The notes under the pieces were generated by a model. It did not search any database. It was given only the letters and a program-made list of their open reading frames with translations, and was not told where the DNA came from. This document shows positions 1 to 9,366 of a stretch of DNA of 33,774 nucleotides, piece by piece (position 1 is the first letter of the stretch; each line of letters starts with the position of its first letter). The stretch covers positions 1 through 33,774 of IMG/VR virus record IMGVR_UViG_3300008266_000391; one strand, 5' to 3'. The position numbers were made by a program, and so were the translations under genes. The stretch is from a virus.

Positions 1-1
1 G

Positions 2-3000
2 ACGACGGAAGACACGCCTGCGGATCAGCAAATTGTGGTCTTAGCGGGATCGCAAGCTAGGCTTCTAGCTCAAGAGACACGCGGCGACTTCACCCCCCGC
101 GCCGACCGCAACGTGGTCCGTCTCTTCGAAAGCGCCAACCTCTCGACCCTCGCTCACGAAGGATCGCACTGGTATCTCGACACCCTCTGGCGGATGTCGA
201 AGACCGAGAACCCGCACCCGTTCGTGCTGGAGCAGCTTGCAGCCGTCCTCGAATGGCATGGCAAGTCCCCGAACTGGGACGCGATGTTCAACGCGGACGG
301 CTCGTTCACGAAGGAAGGCGTCGAGCTGCAAGAGGCATTTGCCGAGACGTTCGAAATCTATCTCCGCGAAGGCAACGCGCCAACGACTGCGCTGCGCTCA
401 GTGTTCGCCTCGTTCAAGCAGTGGCTGCTGAACCTCTACAAGAGCGTAGAGGGCGTGTTCATGATGCGCGATCTGAGGACCGGCGCCTACACGCAGCGCG
501 CCAATCTGGACCGCGTAAAGATCAACGACGAAATTCGCCAAGTGTTCAAGCGGATGCTCGCGAGCGACGAGGCGATCAATGCCGTTCACAGCGGCCTGGC
601 CCGTGACGGCGAGGCAATGGCGCAGGCCATCCTCAAGGCGCAAGACCCCAAGGGCCTGTGGAAGCCGGAACGCAAGGAGAAGTTTCTCACGCGGATGAGG
701 GAGCGGTACGCTGCGGCCCGTGAGCGAGCCAGCGCGGCGCACACTGCACGCCTCATTGAAGAATACTATCGCAACGAGCAGGCGATAAACTCTGCCGAGG
801 AGCGCGAAGTCCGTCTCGAAGTCCAGTCCGAGATCGACGAGCGGCCTGAACAGCGGGCGTATTTCTGGCTCTCGACGGGCCAGTATCGCGACACGCGCGA
901 GGCGCAGGCAGAGGAAGCTGCTGCCGAGGATGAAGCGATGCGGTCGCTGCCGCAGACCGTTAAATCAAAAGCCGTCGATAGCCTGCAGATGGTTGCAGAG
1001 CGTGGCGAGCGCACCCTCGCAGAACGGGTTGTGATTTCCGCGGCAGAGCGCGAAGCGATCAACGCCTCCGCTGCTGAGACGGGCCTTTCTGTGCGCGAGA
1101 TTACGGACGCCGTGCGCTCTCACAAGGCCGCGCACCCGATAGCTCAAGGCTGGGCTCCTCTGGTTTACGTGCGTACCGAGATCGATAAGGGCAAGGTTGC
1201 GCACCAGTACCAGAGCGTGCCGTATACCTTCAGCTCAGACGCCAACGGTAGACAGCTAGAGCCTGGAACTGCCGCTTACGATCGCCGTGTAGCTAGCGTT
1301 GCGCGCTCAATGGTTGAAGAGGTGCGCTCGATATTTCGCCGAGCCGCCAATGGCGACCAGAACGCGCTTAACATCCTCGCGCAGGCCGGTTGGTACAAGG
1401 CCATGCGGACGCGCCTGCGGCATGAGTTTGGGGGCCTCGGCGACCTTTTCGCGGATCTGCTCGGAGCCACCAGCCCGAACACGCCAGTGCGGGGCAACTG
1501 GGCTAACGCGGTCGAGGCGCTGCGTCGTGCTAGCCGTGGCGATTTCGACGGGTTGATCCTGCAGTGGGAAGCGTGGGCCGACAACCTTGATGCCGTCGAG
1601 ACCGACTTGCGCGCTTGGTTTAATGAGCGTTTGGATGAGGGTCTGAGCAAGAAGAAGATCAAGGGGTTACCTGAGTACGAAGAGAAGATCGCGGCAGTGC
1701 GCAGCGCTCGCAAGATGCCGGACGACCTGCTTCCGACCAAGGAGTCAAACGCCAAATACGGGTTCAACGGCGCTAACGTCATCCGTGCGATGGTTGACTT
1801 GTGGCGTGTCGTCAAGAACGCAGACCCGGACATTTCCCGTGGCGGTACGGCGCCCAAGGCGATCAACTTCAGCGGGAACCTGATTGGGTTCCGTTCCAGA
1901 GCCACGATCGATGTCTGGGCCGCGCGCCTGCTGCAGCGTCTGACCGGCGGGCGGCGTCTTCCCAGCATGGTCGAGAGCAGCCTCTCGGGAGATATGCGAG
2001 AGGACGGAACGACGACGCTGCAATTCGGGTTCGGGCAAGATGCGTTTAGCGCGGCGGTTGCCGCCATCCGCGCCGACCCCGAACTGCAAACAGACGCCGG
2101 TCTTGCTGAAATCAACGACGACGATCTGCAAGCCGTTGTCTGGTTCATCGAGAAAGAAATCTGGACGATCAACGACTGGACTAACGCGGCAGGCGAGGGC
2201 GGCTCATTTGAACTCGAGGCCAATCTTACCGGCACCTCTCAGCAGGATCGCGTCAAGGAACTTCGCAGGATTATTGACGCCTCCGCACCAACCGCGACCG
2301 TAACAGCGGCGAACCAGGATACGGCTCCAGCGCTGAAGGCGATCGAGGACCACGAGGCCAAGCACGCCGACGAGATCGAAGAGCTGCGCAAGCTGGAGTC
2401 GGGCGAGGTCAAGGGCTCCAAGAAGCGCATGGCAGAACTGGGCAAGATCGTTCGCCCGCCGGCTGAAGCAACCCGATTGCTTGCCAATGTGGAGCGGGCC
2501 AAGGCCAAGCTCGAAAGCCTCGCCTTGGAGAAGGTGGCGGCGAAGGGCGAACTCGCGGCGCTGGAGCGTGAGGTCGATCGATTTGTTGGTGGCCTGTCGA
2601 TCCAGATGTCGCAGGACACGCAGGGCATCGACTTTGTGCCGACCGATTCCGACATGGCGCGGCTGGGAGCTGCCGTCCGTCAGGCTATCTATGAGGCCGA
2701 CGACAAAAGCGCGGTGCTGGGCTCCAAGGCGCTATCGACTGAGGGACGTTACGGCGGGGCCGAGCGTTCGCTGGATCTCGAGGTAGTCGCGCGTGAGGGC
2801 TACAACGCCAACACGCTATGGCGTGAAATGCTTGTTCAGGCCCAAGCTGCCCGCCAGGACAGCACGTTCCTCTCGCGCGTTCTGCGGGCGGGTGAGGAGT
2901 TCGATCCGCTGCGGCACCGGCCCGGCGTCGAGATCTACCTTCGCAGCGCCGCATCGAAGGAACAACTTGAGAAGGTGCTGGCCGACCTGGCTAAAGAGGG

Positions 3001-3169
3001 TGTTGAGTTTTTGACCGTGATTGTTGACGGTCGCCGGATGGCCGAAAGCATGGGCGGGGCGATGCCAGCCGCTGTCGGCGTTCGCCTGCAGTATGTCCCT
3101 GAATTTGAACAGCGTTACGGCATGGACAACCTGAGTGGGTTGGACGAAAACAGAAGGCGGACGAGCTAG
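2..3169 (+). CDS. Giant polyvalent phage protein, N-terminal part with zincin metallopeptidase motif (5' partial)
   Basis: The frame is open from the first bases, so the true start lies upstream; a GTG at 35 is internal. Counting from that GTG, residues 41-45 are HEGSH, an HExxH zinc-metallopeptidase motif. About 60 residues later, AFAETFEIYL (101-110) supplies a likely third zinc ligand (Glu). Long charged helical stretches follow (roughly 790-870). The last ~150 residues form a compact domain containing DSTFLSRVL and VGVRLQYVPEFEQRYG. Such multi-domain proteins are known in phages and conjugative elements as polyvalent proteins, thought to enter the host with the DNA and act against host functions. 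The frame closes at 3169 after a basic tail (ENRRRTS), while the -1 frame continues with convincing protein sequence (ADELEAIADRVSETVEG). A lost base in the A-run at 3147-3150, or a frameshift, therefore probably separates this from the next gene. The metallopeptidase assignment is by motif only. Confidence 0.75.
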   Translation, partial: TTEDTPADQQIVVLAGSQARLLAQETRGDFTPRADRNVVRLFESANLSTLAHEGSHWYLDTLWRMSKTENPHPFVLEQLAAVLEWHGKSPNWDAMFNADGSFTKEGVELQEAFAETFEIYLREGNAPTTALRSVFASFKQWLLNLYKSVEGVFMMRDLRTGAYTQRANLDRVKINDEIRQVFKRMLASDEAINAVHSGLARDGEAMAQAILKAQDPKGLWKPERKEKFLTRMRERYAAARERASAAHTARLIEEYYRNEQAINSAEEREVRLEVQSEIDERPEQRAYFWLSTGQYRDTREAQAEEAAAEDEAMRSLPQTVKSKAVDSLQMVAERGERTLAERVVISAAEREAINASAAETGLSVREITDAVRSHKAAHPIAQGWAPLVYVRTEIDKGKVAHQYQSVPYTFSSDANGRQLEPGTAAYDRRVASVARSMVEEVRSIFRRAANGDQNALNILAQAGWYKAMRTRLRHEFGGLGDLFADLLGATSPNTPVRGNWANAVEALRRASRGDFDGLILQWEAWADNLDAVETDLRAWFNERLDEGLSKKKIKGLPEYEEKIAAVRSARKMPDDLLPTKESNAKYGFNGANVIRAMVDLWRVVKNADPDISRGGTAPKAINFSGNLIGFRSRATIDVWAARLLQRLTGGRRLPSMVESSLSGDMREDGTTTLQFGFGQDAFSAAVAAIRADPELQTDAGLAEINDDDLQAVVWFIEKEIWTINDWTNAAGEGGSFELEANLTGTSQQDRVKELRRIIDASAPTATVTAANQDTAPALKAIEDHEAKHADEIEELRKLESGEVKGSKKRMAELGKIVRPPAEATRLLANVERAKAKLESLALEKVAAKGELAALEREVDRFVGGLSIQMSQDTQGIDFVPTDSDMARLGAAVRQAIYEADDKSAVLGSKALSTEGRYGGAERSLDLEVVAREGYNANTLWREMLVQAQAARQDSTFLSRVLRAGEEFDPLRHRPGVEIYLRSAASKEQLEKVLADLAKEGVEFLTVIVDGRRMAESMGGAMPAAVGVRLQYVPEFEQRYGMDNLSGLDENRRRTS

Positions 3170-3186
3170 AAGCCATTGCCGATCGC

Positions 3187-6100
3187 GTGTCTGAAACCGT
3201 CGAAGGCGTTTCTTTTGCTGGTCAATTCTGGTACGATACGCAAGTGGCTTTCAGTCACCAGTATCAAGAGAAGATTGATGGCATCTCAGCTGGAATATCT
3301 GAAGGAAGCCCTGCAAAGGCGCCTGACGGCCAACGGTGGCAAGGAGACGCCATTCGTTCAGGGCTTGAGAGCGCAGATCGCCAGGTACGAGAAGCCGCGC
3401 GCGGAGAACCCGGTGGAGACGTTCTCGGTGGGGATGCGGGGACCGGCCCCCAAAGCCTAGCCCAAACCGTAGCCCCCCGCCAACTCGACGCGATGGGCTT
3501 CTACAGCGCAGCGCAGGAAGCCGCACAGCGCGTTCCCGATGGCATCTGGCAGATGGGCTGGCAGGCAGCGCGCAACTCGCTGGCGAAGGGCAGAGGAACG
3601 TCACGACCGACATTCGAAGAGCTTGACCAGCTCGGCCTTGATGACGCCGTGGCTGAAGCGCAGCGCGAGGCGGGCGAGCCGCTGAAAGGCGCTGAGCTTC
3701 GCTCCGTCGTTCTGGATATCATAGACGCCAACCGCATCATGATCGAGCGGGCAGACGCCATCTTCGATCCGGCGAAGGCGCGGGCTGCGATCCGCAAGAT
3801 GAACAAGCGGCAGCTTTGGGAGTCGCTCAGCCTGCATGATCGCGGCTGGTTCGCCAATCGCTGGGTTGAGCCCCGCGTTGAACGCGGCGTTCGCACATTC
3901 ACGCTGGACACGTCAGACGGAGACACAATCGTCCTTCAGTTCAAGGAAGACGAGATGGTGATCGGGTATAGCGGCGACCCGATGCGCGTCTCGTCAGTCG
4001 ATATTCCTGTCTACAGGAGTTTCACTCACCTGGGGCTCAAAGATAAGCCGCTGGTAGAAACCATCACTATCCGTCTTGGCGTTTATGAAGTCATCCCAGC
4101 GGCGGAGGCCGAAAACCTACTGCTCACGTCAAGCGTCAAGTACGCGGTCCAGAATCGGATTGGCGAGTTGTTTGCGGACCTTGGCGAAGAAACGGTCATT
4201 CGCAAGACGACACGCGAAGACTTGGCCGATAGCATTCCTCTCGTGGACAAGGGCTCGTATGGCAACGGCTCTCGGCGTCTGGAGCCCGAGGATTACGATC
4301 TTGACGGAGAGGCAACAAAGAGCGGCGAAATCCGCATGCTGCTCCCCGCTCGCTTTCATGATGACCTGACCGGGTCCACGCATTCCGGCGAGCCGGGCGA
4401 GGTCGTCAATATCCTCTGGTCTGTCCGCAAGGATGCTGATGGGAACAAGTCCCTCTTCCTGCGCCAGTTGCAGTCGGACGAAGCCCAGCAACTGCGCCGA
4501 GAAAAGGAGGCGATGCAGAGCAACCGAGAAAGCGAAATTCAGGTCTACATGACCCGCTTGGGCAAGACGCGCGCCGAGGCGGAAGAGGCGGTCCAGAACG
4601 ACATCGATTCCATGCTGACCGCGCCCCTGCTTGCGCGCACGTCCACTTGGGTCAACGCTGGTGTTCGGGCTCTTGTCTTTGAAGCGGCCAAGCAGCGGAT
4701 GGGCAGCGTGTCGGTTCCGACAGCGCAGACATCCACGATCATTCAGGGCAACGCTGACGCGGCGCAGCATTACGAAACCAACGTGCGCGGTGCGCTTGAG
4801 AAGATCGCGCGCCAGATGGGCGCCGAGGTCAAGGTCTCGACGGTGCAGTCTGCGGACTACCCGAACGGCGCAACCGTCTACACGATGCAGATCACGCCGC
4901 AGATGCGAGCGAAGATACTCTCCAGAGGCTTCCCGCTCTTCCAGACAAAGACCGGCAAGGGAACAACCACCCCGCCCGCTGATCTCCCCCTGATGCGCCT
5001 CAACCTGCAAGCCGTCCGCGAGCAGTATGGCGAACAGGCGCTGGCAGAAATCCCGCCCGAGGTTGCAGCCTTCAGCGCGACCGCGAACGATGTCGATATG
5101 TACCTTGCGACAGTCCGCGACATCCGCAAGACGCTGAACGAGACGCCGCCCAAGTCGCTGTGGAAATTCCTCTCGACGCCGCGCAACATCGGACAGGGCG
5201 AGGGCCGTATCAGCTACAGGGGCATCCGCGACACGGACGGCGAGATACTGAAGATCATTGGCGAGAAGAAGGCCGCGCGCGGGCTGATCGCAGACCCGAC
5301 GAAAGACAGCAAGCGCTCGCGCTCCTATGACATGCAGCAGGCCATCGAAGCCGCATGGGAGGCTGGCTATTTCGACGGGGAAGAGCTGCCGACGCCGGCG
5401 CAATTCCTCGACACGCTGCGCGCCGACATTGACGGGCAGGCCCCGCGCTACCGCCGCGACGACATCCCGACCGTCAGCATGATCGCCAACGCTGAACGCT
5501 GGGAAGCCTGGTTCGACCAGAACGACATCAACATCCACGAGAAGGATACAGCGGCCCTACGCGCCAAGCTGGCCGTGATGCTGACCGGACAGGGCGAGAA
5601 CGCGATCGGCCCGGATGAAGCAGCCCCGTTCTTCAAGATGCCCAACGGCAAAGCATTGCTCGACGGCCTGAAGCAAGGCCCGCTGCGCGACAAGCTGATC
5701 CGCGAGGAAACCCGCAGGCGCATGATCGAGCGCAACGGCGACGTGTTCCGGGACGGCACCATCATGGCGAAGGCAGAGGAATACGCCCGCAATGAGCTTC
5801 AGCATCGCCAGTGGGAGATCGAACTGGAGGCGCTTGCCGAGGCAGGCGGGCAGCGCATTGCGACGAACGCATTGAAGCAGCAGGCGATCGAGAACCTCCG
5901 CTCCAAGCAGGTCCGCGAGGTGCTGAACTACAACCAGTACCTCACGCTGGAACGCCGCTGGGCTGAGAAGGCGATCAAGGAGAAAGACCCGGCCAAGGCT
6001 GCGGAGTATGCGAAGTATCGGCTGCTGAATTCTTATATGTACTCGGAGGGCAAGAAGCTCGCGGAGCAGATCGAGAAGACCCGCAAGCACCTGCTCGCCT

Positions 6101-8544
6101 ATGAGAGCAAGTCCAAGCTGGCGCGGCTGTTCTCTGCCGGCAAGGAATACGCCGAGAACATGCGCGGGCTGCTGTCGGACTACCAGCTTCGCAACGAAAG
6201 CCGGAAAGCCGAGAACCAGCGGCAGGCGCGATCGGCATGGATACAGACGCAGATGGCGGGCATCGACCCGTTCGCAGCCTACGCCGATCCGACGCTATCT
6301 GTAGAGCAGCAGCAGATCGCCGCGGCTGAAGCGATCGAGCGCAGCAGCGTGCTTGCCCGCCTGTCCGAGGGCGTGGACGCACAGAACTACAAGTCGATCA
6401 CGGTGCAGGAGCTGCTTGCTGTTCGCGATGAGGCGGATCTCATCTGGAGGCTTGCGACTCTCAAGGACCGGCTGATCAAGGACGGCGAGCGGCGCAAGCT
6501 GTCGCTGGCGGCAGGCGACATTGCCGAATCCGTTGTCGCCAATCAGCCAAAGGAGCGCCCGCCCGAGCCTCTGGAAAGCAACCTGCCCGGCGAGAAGATC
6601 AAGCGCGCCGTCTCTGGCTTCATGGTGTCTCACCGCACGTTCCAGGCGCTGGCCCGGCAATTCGATGGCGGCAAGGATGGTGGAGTGTTCTGGCGCTACA
6701 TCGTGCGCCCGCTCAATGACGCTTTCGCCCGCAAGACGACGATGATGAAGCAAGTGGGCAAGGACATGGAGAAGCTGTTCTCCACGTTCACCCCGGCTGA
6801 GCTAGGCCGGTTCATGCGGGACCGGCAGACGATCGATCTCGGCGCAGGGCAGAAAGTCACGCTGACGACGCAGGGGCGTCTCGCAGTGGCGCTGAACGCA
6901 GGCAACGAGAAGAACCTCGCCCGCCTGATGGATTCGAACGGCTGGGATCGGCGTCAGGTCCAGGTCATCATCGACACGCTTTCCAAGAAGGAAATGGATT
7001 GGGTGCAGGCAACGTGGGATTATCTGGAGACATGGTATCCCGAGGCCGATCGCGTCCATGAGGCAGTACATGGCGCGCCAATGGATAAACAGGCGCCGCT
7101 TCAACTCGCGACCCGTTACGGCGTGTATCGCGGGGGGTACTTCCCGATTGCCTTCGACCCCCACAGGTCGAGCAAATCCGGGCAGCGGAAACTGGAGCAG
7201 GATGCGCAGGCGGCTGGCGGCGGCAGGGTTGGCACTCGACAGGAGCCGGGCTTCGCGAAGAAGCGCGTTAGCGGCAAGGTCACACTTCCGCTCAACCTTG
7301 ATCCGTTCTCGGTCATCCTGCGCCATCTGGATCAGGTCACGACATCGATTGCGACCGAGGAAGTGCTGCTTGATGTTGGCCGTCTGATCCAACACCCCGA
7401 CGTTGAGCGCGCAGTTATTGAGAGGCATGGCCGCGTCAAATACGACGAGATCATCGAGGCTGTTAAGGCAGCGAAGTTTGGCCTGCCGGTTGCACAGGGC
7501 GCCGTCGAGAAGATCCTGAACCACGTCCGAAACGGATCGACCGTCGCCAAGCTTGGGTGGAGCGTCAGCACGGCGATGCTTCAGCCATCTGGTATCTCCA
7601 ACTCCATCGTGCGCGTTGGTTTCCCGTGGATGATGCGCGGCTATGCCAGGATGCTGGGCGGCGCGGCGCAGATGGAAGGCTGGGCCAAGTGGGCGATGGC
7701 GCGCAGCGAGTTCATGCGCAACCGCCGCGAAAGCCAGAGCCCGGAACAGGTCAACCTTCTGGCGACACTGAAAGGCAACAAGCCGCTGGTCATGATCCAG
7801 CGCAGCGCGTTCCAACTGATGGCGCAGGTACAGTTCTTTTCCGTAGACCTGGCGACATGGTACGCAGGCTTCGACAAAGCGACCGCTGGTGGGGCAGACG
7901 AGGCGCTGGCGGTGTCGATGGCCGACCAGGCTGTCATTGATGCGCAGGGCGGTGGTGAAGCCTTCCAGACGGCGGGCATCCAACGCGGGTCGGTTGGCGT
8001 CAGGCTGCTGACCAACCTGATGAGTTATATGCTGACCACCTATCAGCTCAGCGTTCAAAGCGCTGCCAAGAAAGATCCGAACCTGCTTGTGAAGGTCGCG
8101 CGCATCTCGGCCGATATGGTCCTGCTCTGGTCGGTGCCGGTTGCTGCGACCTTGGCTATCCGCTTTGCGATCCAGGCTGCGATCGGCGGTGGCGACGATG
8201 ATGACGAAGAATACTGGTCGCTGGAAAACATCTCGCGCGAGCAGGCGTCGTTCATGATGTCGCCGTTCTTCGGACTGTCGCAGATCGCTGGGGCCGTGAA
8301 GACAGACCCGTACACCTATCGCGGGCCAGCTGGTCTCGACATGCTGGTGCAGTCATACAAGGCGATGGACGCTGCATCGCATGGCGATACCGAGCAGCTT
8401 CTGCGCCCGCTGAACCAGATGGTGGGCATGGCATTCCACCTGCCGGCCAACCAGATCGACAAGTCCGTGCGCGGATCAATCGCTCTGTGGAATGGTGAAA
8501 CAGATAGCCCTCTGGCCATTTTCTTTGGCCCGCCGCCGAAGTAG
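3187..8544 (+). CDS. Giant polyvalent phage protein, C-terminal part (LPD-type domains, membrane segment)
   Basis: A 1785-residue frame. GTG 3187 is nominal: the frame is open upstream to about 3148, where it continues the preceding protein, and ATG 3493 (MGFYSAAQEAAQ) is another possible start, without a clear ribosome site. Residues ~500-585 contain VSVPTAQTST and end in ITPQMRAKILSRGFPLFQ. This resembles the conserved module of large polyvalent proteins ending in 'ITPxMRxxxxxGxPLF'. A long alpha-helical, charged middle follows (~850-1150). The tail has a hydrophobic segment near 1640-1665 followed by GGGDDDDEEYW, and finishes with a Pro/Gly end (IFFGPPPK) typical of these proteins. It lies just upstream of the tail genes, so a virion-internal or injected role is likely. 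No enzymatic activity can be read with confidence. Residues ~30-95 overlap another small gene and look like a low-complexity linker. Confidence 0.8.
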   Translation: MSETVEGVSFAGQFWYDTQVAFSHQYQEKIDGISAGISEGSPAKAPDGQRWQGDAIRSGLESADRQVREAARGEPGGDVLGGDAGTGPQSLAQTVAPRQLDAMGFYSAAQEAAQRVPDGIWQMGWQAARNSLAKGRGTSRPTFEELDQLGLDDAVAEAQREAGEPLKGAELRSVVLDIIDANRIMIERADAIFDPAKARAAIRKMNKRQLWESLSLHDRGWFANRWVEPRVERGVRTFTLDTSDGDTIVLQFKEDEMVIGYSGDPMRVSSVDIPVYRSFTHLGLKDKPLVETITIRLGVYEVIPAAEAENLLLTSSVKYAVQNRIGELFADLGEETVIRKTTREDLADSIPLVDKGSYGNGSRRLEPEDYDLDGEATKSGEIRMLLPARFHDDLTGSTHSGEPGEVVNILWSVRKDADGNKSLFLRQLQSDEAQQLRREKEAMQSNRESEIQVYMTRLGKTRAEAEEAVQNDIDSMLTAPLLARTSTWVNAGVRALVFEAAKQRMGSVSVPTAQTSTIIQGNADAAQHYETNVRGALEKIARQMGAEVKVSTVQSADYPNGATVYTMQITPQMRAKILSRGFPLFQTKTGKGTTTPPADLPLMRLNLQAVREQYGEQALAEIPPEVAAFSATANDVDMYLATVRDIRKTLNETPPKSLWKFLSTPRNIGQGEGRISYRGIRDTDGEILKIIGEKKAARGLIADPTKDSKRSRSYDMQQAIEAAWEAGYFDGEELPTPAQFLDTLRADIDGQAPRYRRDDIPTVSMIANAERWEAWFDQNDINIHEKDTAALRAKLAVMLTGQGENAIGPDEAAPFFKMPNGKALLDGLKQGPLRDKLIREETRRRMIERNGDVFRDGTIMAKAEEYARNELQHRQWEIELEALAEAGGQRIATNALKQQAIENLRSKQVREVLNYNQYLTLERRWAEKAIKEKDPAKAAEYAKYRLLNSYMYSEGKKLAEQIEKTRKHLLAYESKSKLARLFSAGKEYAENMRGLLSDYQLRNESRKAENQRQARSAWIQTQMAGIDPFAAYADPTLSVEQQQIAAAEAIERSSVLARLSEGVDAQNYKSITVQELLAVRDEADLIWRLATLKDRLIKDGERRKLSLAAGDIAESVVANQPKERPPEPLESNLPGEKIKRAVSGFMVSHRTFQALARQFDGGKDGGVFWRYIVRPLNDAFARKTTMMKQVGKDMEKLFSTFTPAELGRFMRDRQTIDLGAGQKVTLTTQGRLAVALNAGNEKNLARLMDSNGWDRRQVQVIIDTLSKKEMDWVQATWDYLETWYPEADRVHEAVHGAPMDKQAPLQLATRYGVYRGGYFPIAFDPHRSSKSGQRKLEQDAQAAGGGRVGTRQEPGFAKKRVSGKVTLPLNLDPFSVILRHLDQVTTSIATEEVLLDVGRLIQHPDVERAVIERHGRVKYDEIIEAVKAAKFGLPVAQGAVEKILNHVRNGSTVAKLGWSVSTAMLQPSGISNSIVRVGFPWMMRGYARMLGGAAQMEGWAKWAMARSEFMRNRRESQSPEQVNLLATLKGNKPLVMIQRSAFQLMAQVQFFSVDLATWYAGFDKATAGGADEALAVSMADQAVIDAQGGGEAFQTAGIQRGSVGVRLLTNLMSYMLTTYQLSVQSAAKKDPNLLVKVARISADMVLLWSVPVAATLAIRFAIQAAIGGGDDDDEEYWSLENISREQASFMMSPFFGLSQIAGAVKTDPYTYRGPAGLDMLVQSYKAMDAASHGDTEQLLRPLNQMVGMAFHLPANQIDKSVRGSIALWNGETDSPLAIFFGPPPK
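3278..3460 (+). CDS. Small protein of 60 residues overprinted on the giant-protein junction
   Basis: ATG 3278 follows an AAGAGAAG ribosome-binding stretch at good distance and encodes MASQLEYLKEALQRRLTANG, then an amphipathic helix and a tail with ETFSVGMRGP. Third codon positions are mostly G or C in this frame (roughly three quarters by eye). In the overlapping long frame they are clearly less biased (about half), and that frame here reads as Gly/Ala/Asp-rich linker. This supports the small frame as the selected one over 3278-3460. The composition (short helix, basic middle, FSVGMR tail) resembles small proteins beside large phage structural genes, from memory only. Function unknown. It could instead be a displaced piece of the giant protein if two compensating frameshifts exist. 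Confidence 0.55.
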   Translation: MASQLEYLKEALQRRLTANGGKETPFVQGLRAQIARYEKPRAENPVETFSVGMRGPAPKA

Positions 8545-8554
8545 AATCAGCACC

Positions 8555-9133
8555 ATGATTTGTGCAGCGCCTGGATGTAGCAGCGAAGCGAAAACGCGCG
8601 GTCATTGCGCGCGGCACTATAGCAAGCTCCGCTACCACGGGGAGATTGAAGTCCGTCGCAACGCCAAGTTCGGACTTGGCGAAGAGTTCATTCGAATGGC
8701 TTTGGCGAGCGACACGACCGAGTGTCTTGAGTGGCCCTGCGGCTTGGACAAAGACGGATACGGGCAGGTGAACTATCAGGGGCGGCACGATCGAACGAAC
8801 CGGCTTGTGTGTCGCCTTGCGCATGGCGAGCCTCCGCACCCTGGCGCTCACGCTGCGCACGAATGCGGAAATCCAAAGTGCTGCAATCCGCGCCATCTCT
8901 CGTGGAAAAGCATCAAGTCAAACATGCACGATAAGTGGAAGCACGGCACCATGTACGCAGGTGCGCGCCACCACAAAACGAAACTGACTGAGGCTCAAGT
9001 TCTTAGCATTCTGAACGACAACCGAGGGCCGACTGCCATTGCCAAGGATTACGGCGTCACAAAAAGCGCCATCATAAACATTCGCCAAGGCAAGGCTTGG
9101 GCCATCCTAACCGGCATCCGCAAAGCCGCCTGA
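8555..9133 (+). CDS. HNH endonuclease with N-terminal zinc finger and C-terminal HTH
   Basis: A 192-residue protein; ATG 8555 is chosen over an upstream in-frame GTG at 8492, which would overlap the giant gene. Residues 3-28 form a small Cys/His finger (CAAPGC...HCARHY). The central HNH core reads CLEWPCGLDKDGYG, then AHECGNPKCCNPRHLSW, the HNH_3-type arrangement of free-standing phage homing nucleases. The C-terminus (TAIAKDYGVTKSAIINIRQG) is a helix-turn-helix likely used for site recognition. It sits between the giant protein and the tailspike, as expected for an inserted selfish nuclease gene. It has no coupling to its neighbours. Confidence 0.85.
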   Translation: MICAAPGCSSEAKTRGHCARHYSKLRYHGEIEVRRNAKFGLGEEFIRMALASDTTECLEWPCGLDKDGYGQVNYQGRHDRTNRLVCRLAHGEPPHPGAHAAHECGNPKCCNPRHLSWKSIKSNMHDKWKHGTMYAGARHHKTKLTEAQVLSILNDNRGPTAIAKDYGVTKSAIINIRQGKAWAILTGIRKAA

Positions 9134-9134
9134 A

Positions 9135-9281
9135 CTAACGCCGCGTCACTTCTTTCAGGAGTTCGCTTGCGAGGCTGCTGATCAGCGTTGCGGCCAACAC
9201 AATGACCACGACGCCAACGTACATCAAAAGCGTTCCCCAAAAGCCGCGCTTCGGTTTCCGCTTGGTTTTATCCGCTGACAT
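9135..9281 (-). CDS. Tiny single-span membrane protein on the opposite strand
   Basis: A 48-residue leftward gene between two rightward late genes. ATG at 9281 has GAGGG about eight bases upstream. The sequence starts with a strongly basic stretch (SADKTKRKPKRG), followed by one hydrophobic span (TLLMYVGVVVIVLAATLISS) and an amphipathic basic end (ELLKEVTRR). The positive N-terminus predicts the N-terminus in the cytoplasm. The opposite orientation inside the late operon suggests a separately expressed 'moron' gene, such as a lysogenic-conversion or superinfection-exclusion factor. That role is inference; no family was recognised. Confidence 0.65.
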   Translation of the reverse strand: MSADKTKRKPKRGFWGTLLMYVGVVVIVLAATLISSLASELLKEVTRR

Positions 9282-9366
9282 CTGCCGCCCTCATCTGCTG
9301 GGCGCAGGCTGAACCTACCCATTCTGAATAGTCAACAACCCCGCCCCTCGCGAGGAACGATAGCGC

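Noticed and set aside
3143-3152. Programmed -1 frameshift at GACGAAAACA
   Set aside because: It does not fit the X-XXY-YYZ slippery rule (C-GAA-AAC), and no clear downstream pseudoknot was seen. An indel is the simpler explanation.
1276-8058. Long open frames on the minus strand opposite the giant gene (for example 1276-2235, 4129-5538, 6802-8058)
   Set aside because: They mirror the strongly GC3-biased coding strand, lack ribosome sites, and their products are Arg/Ala/Leu-rich without domains. They are shadows of the real gene.
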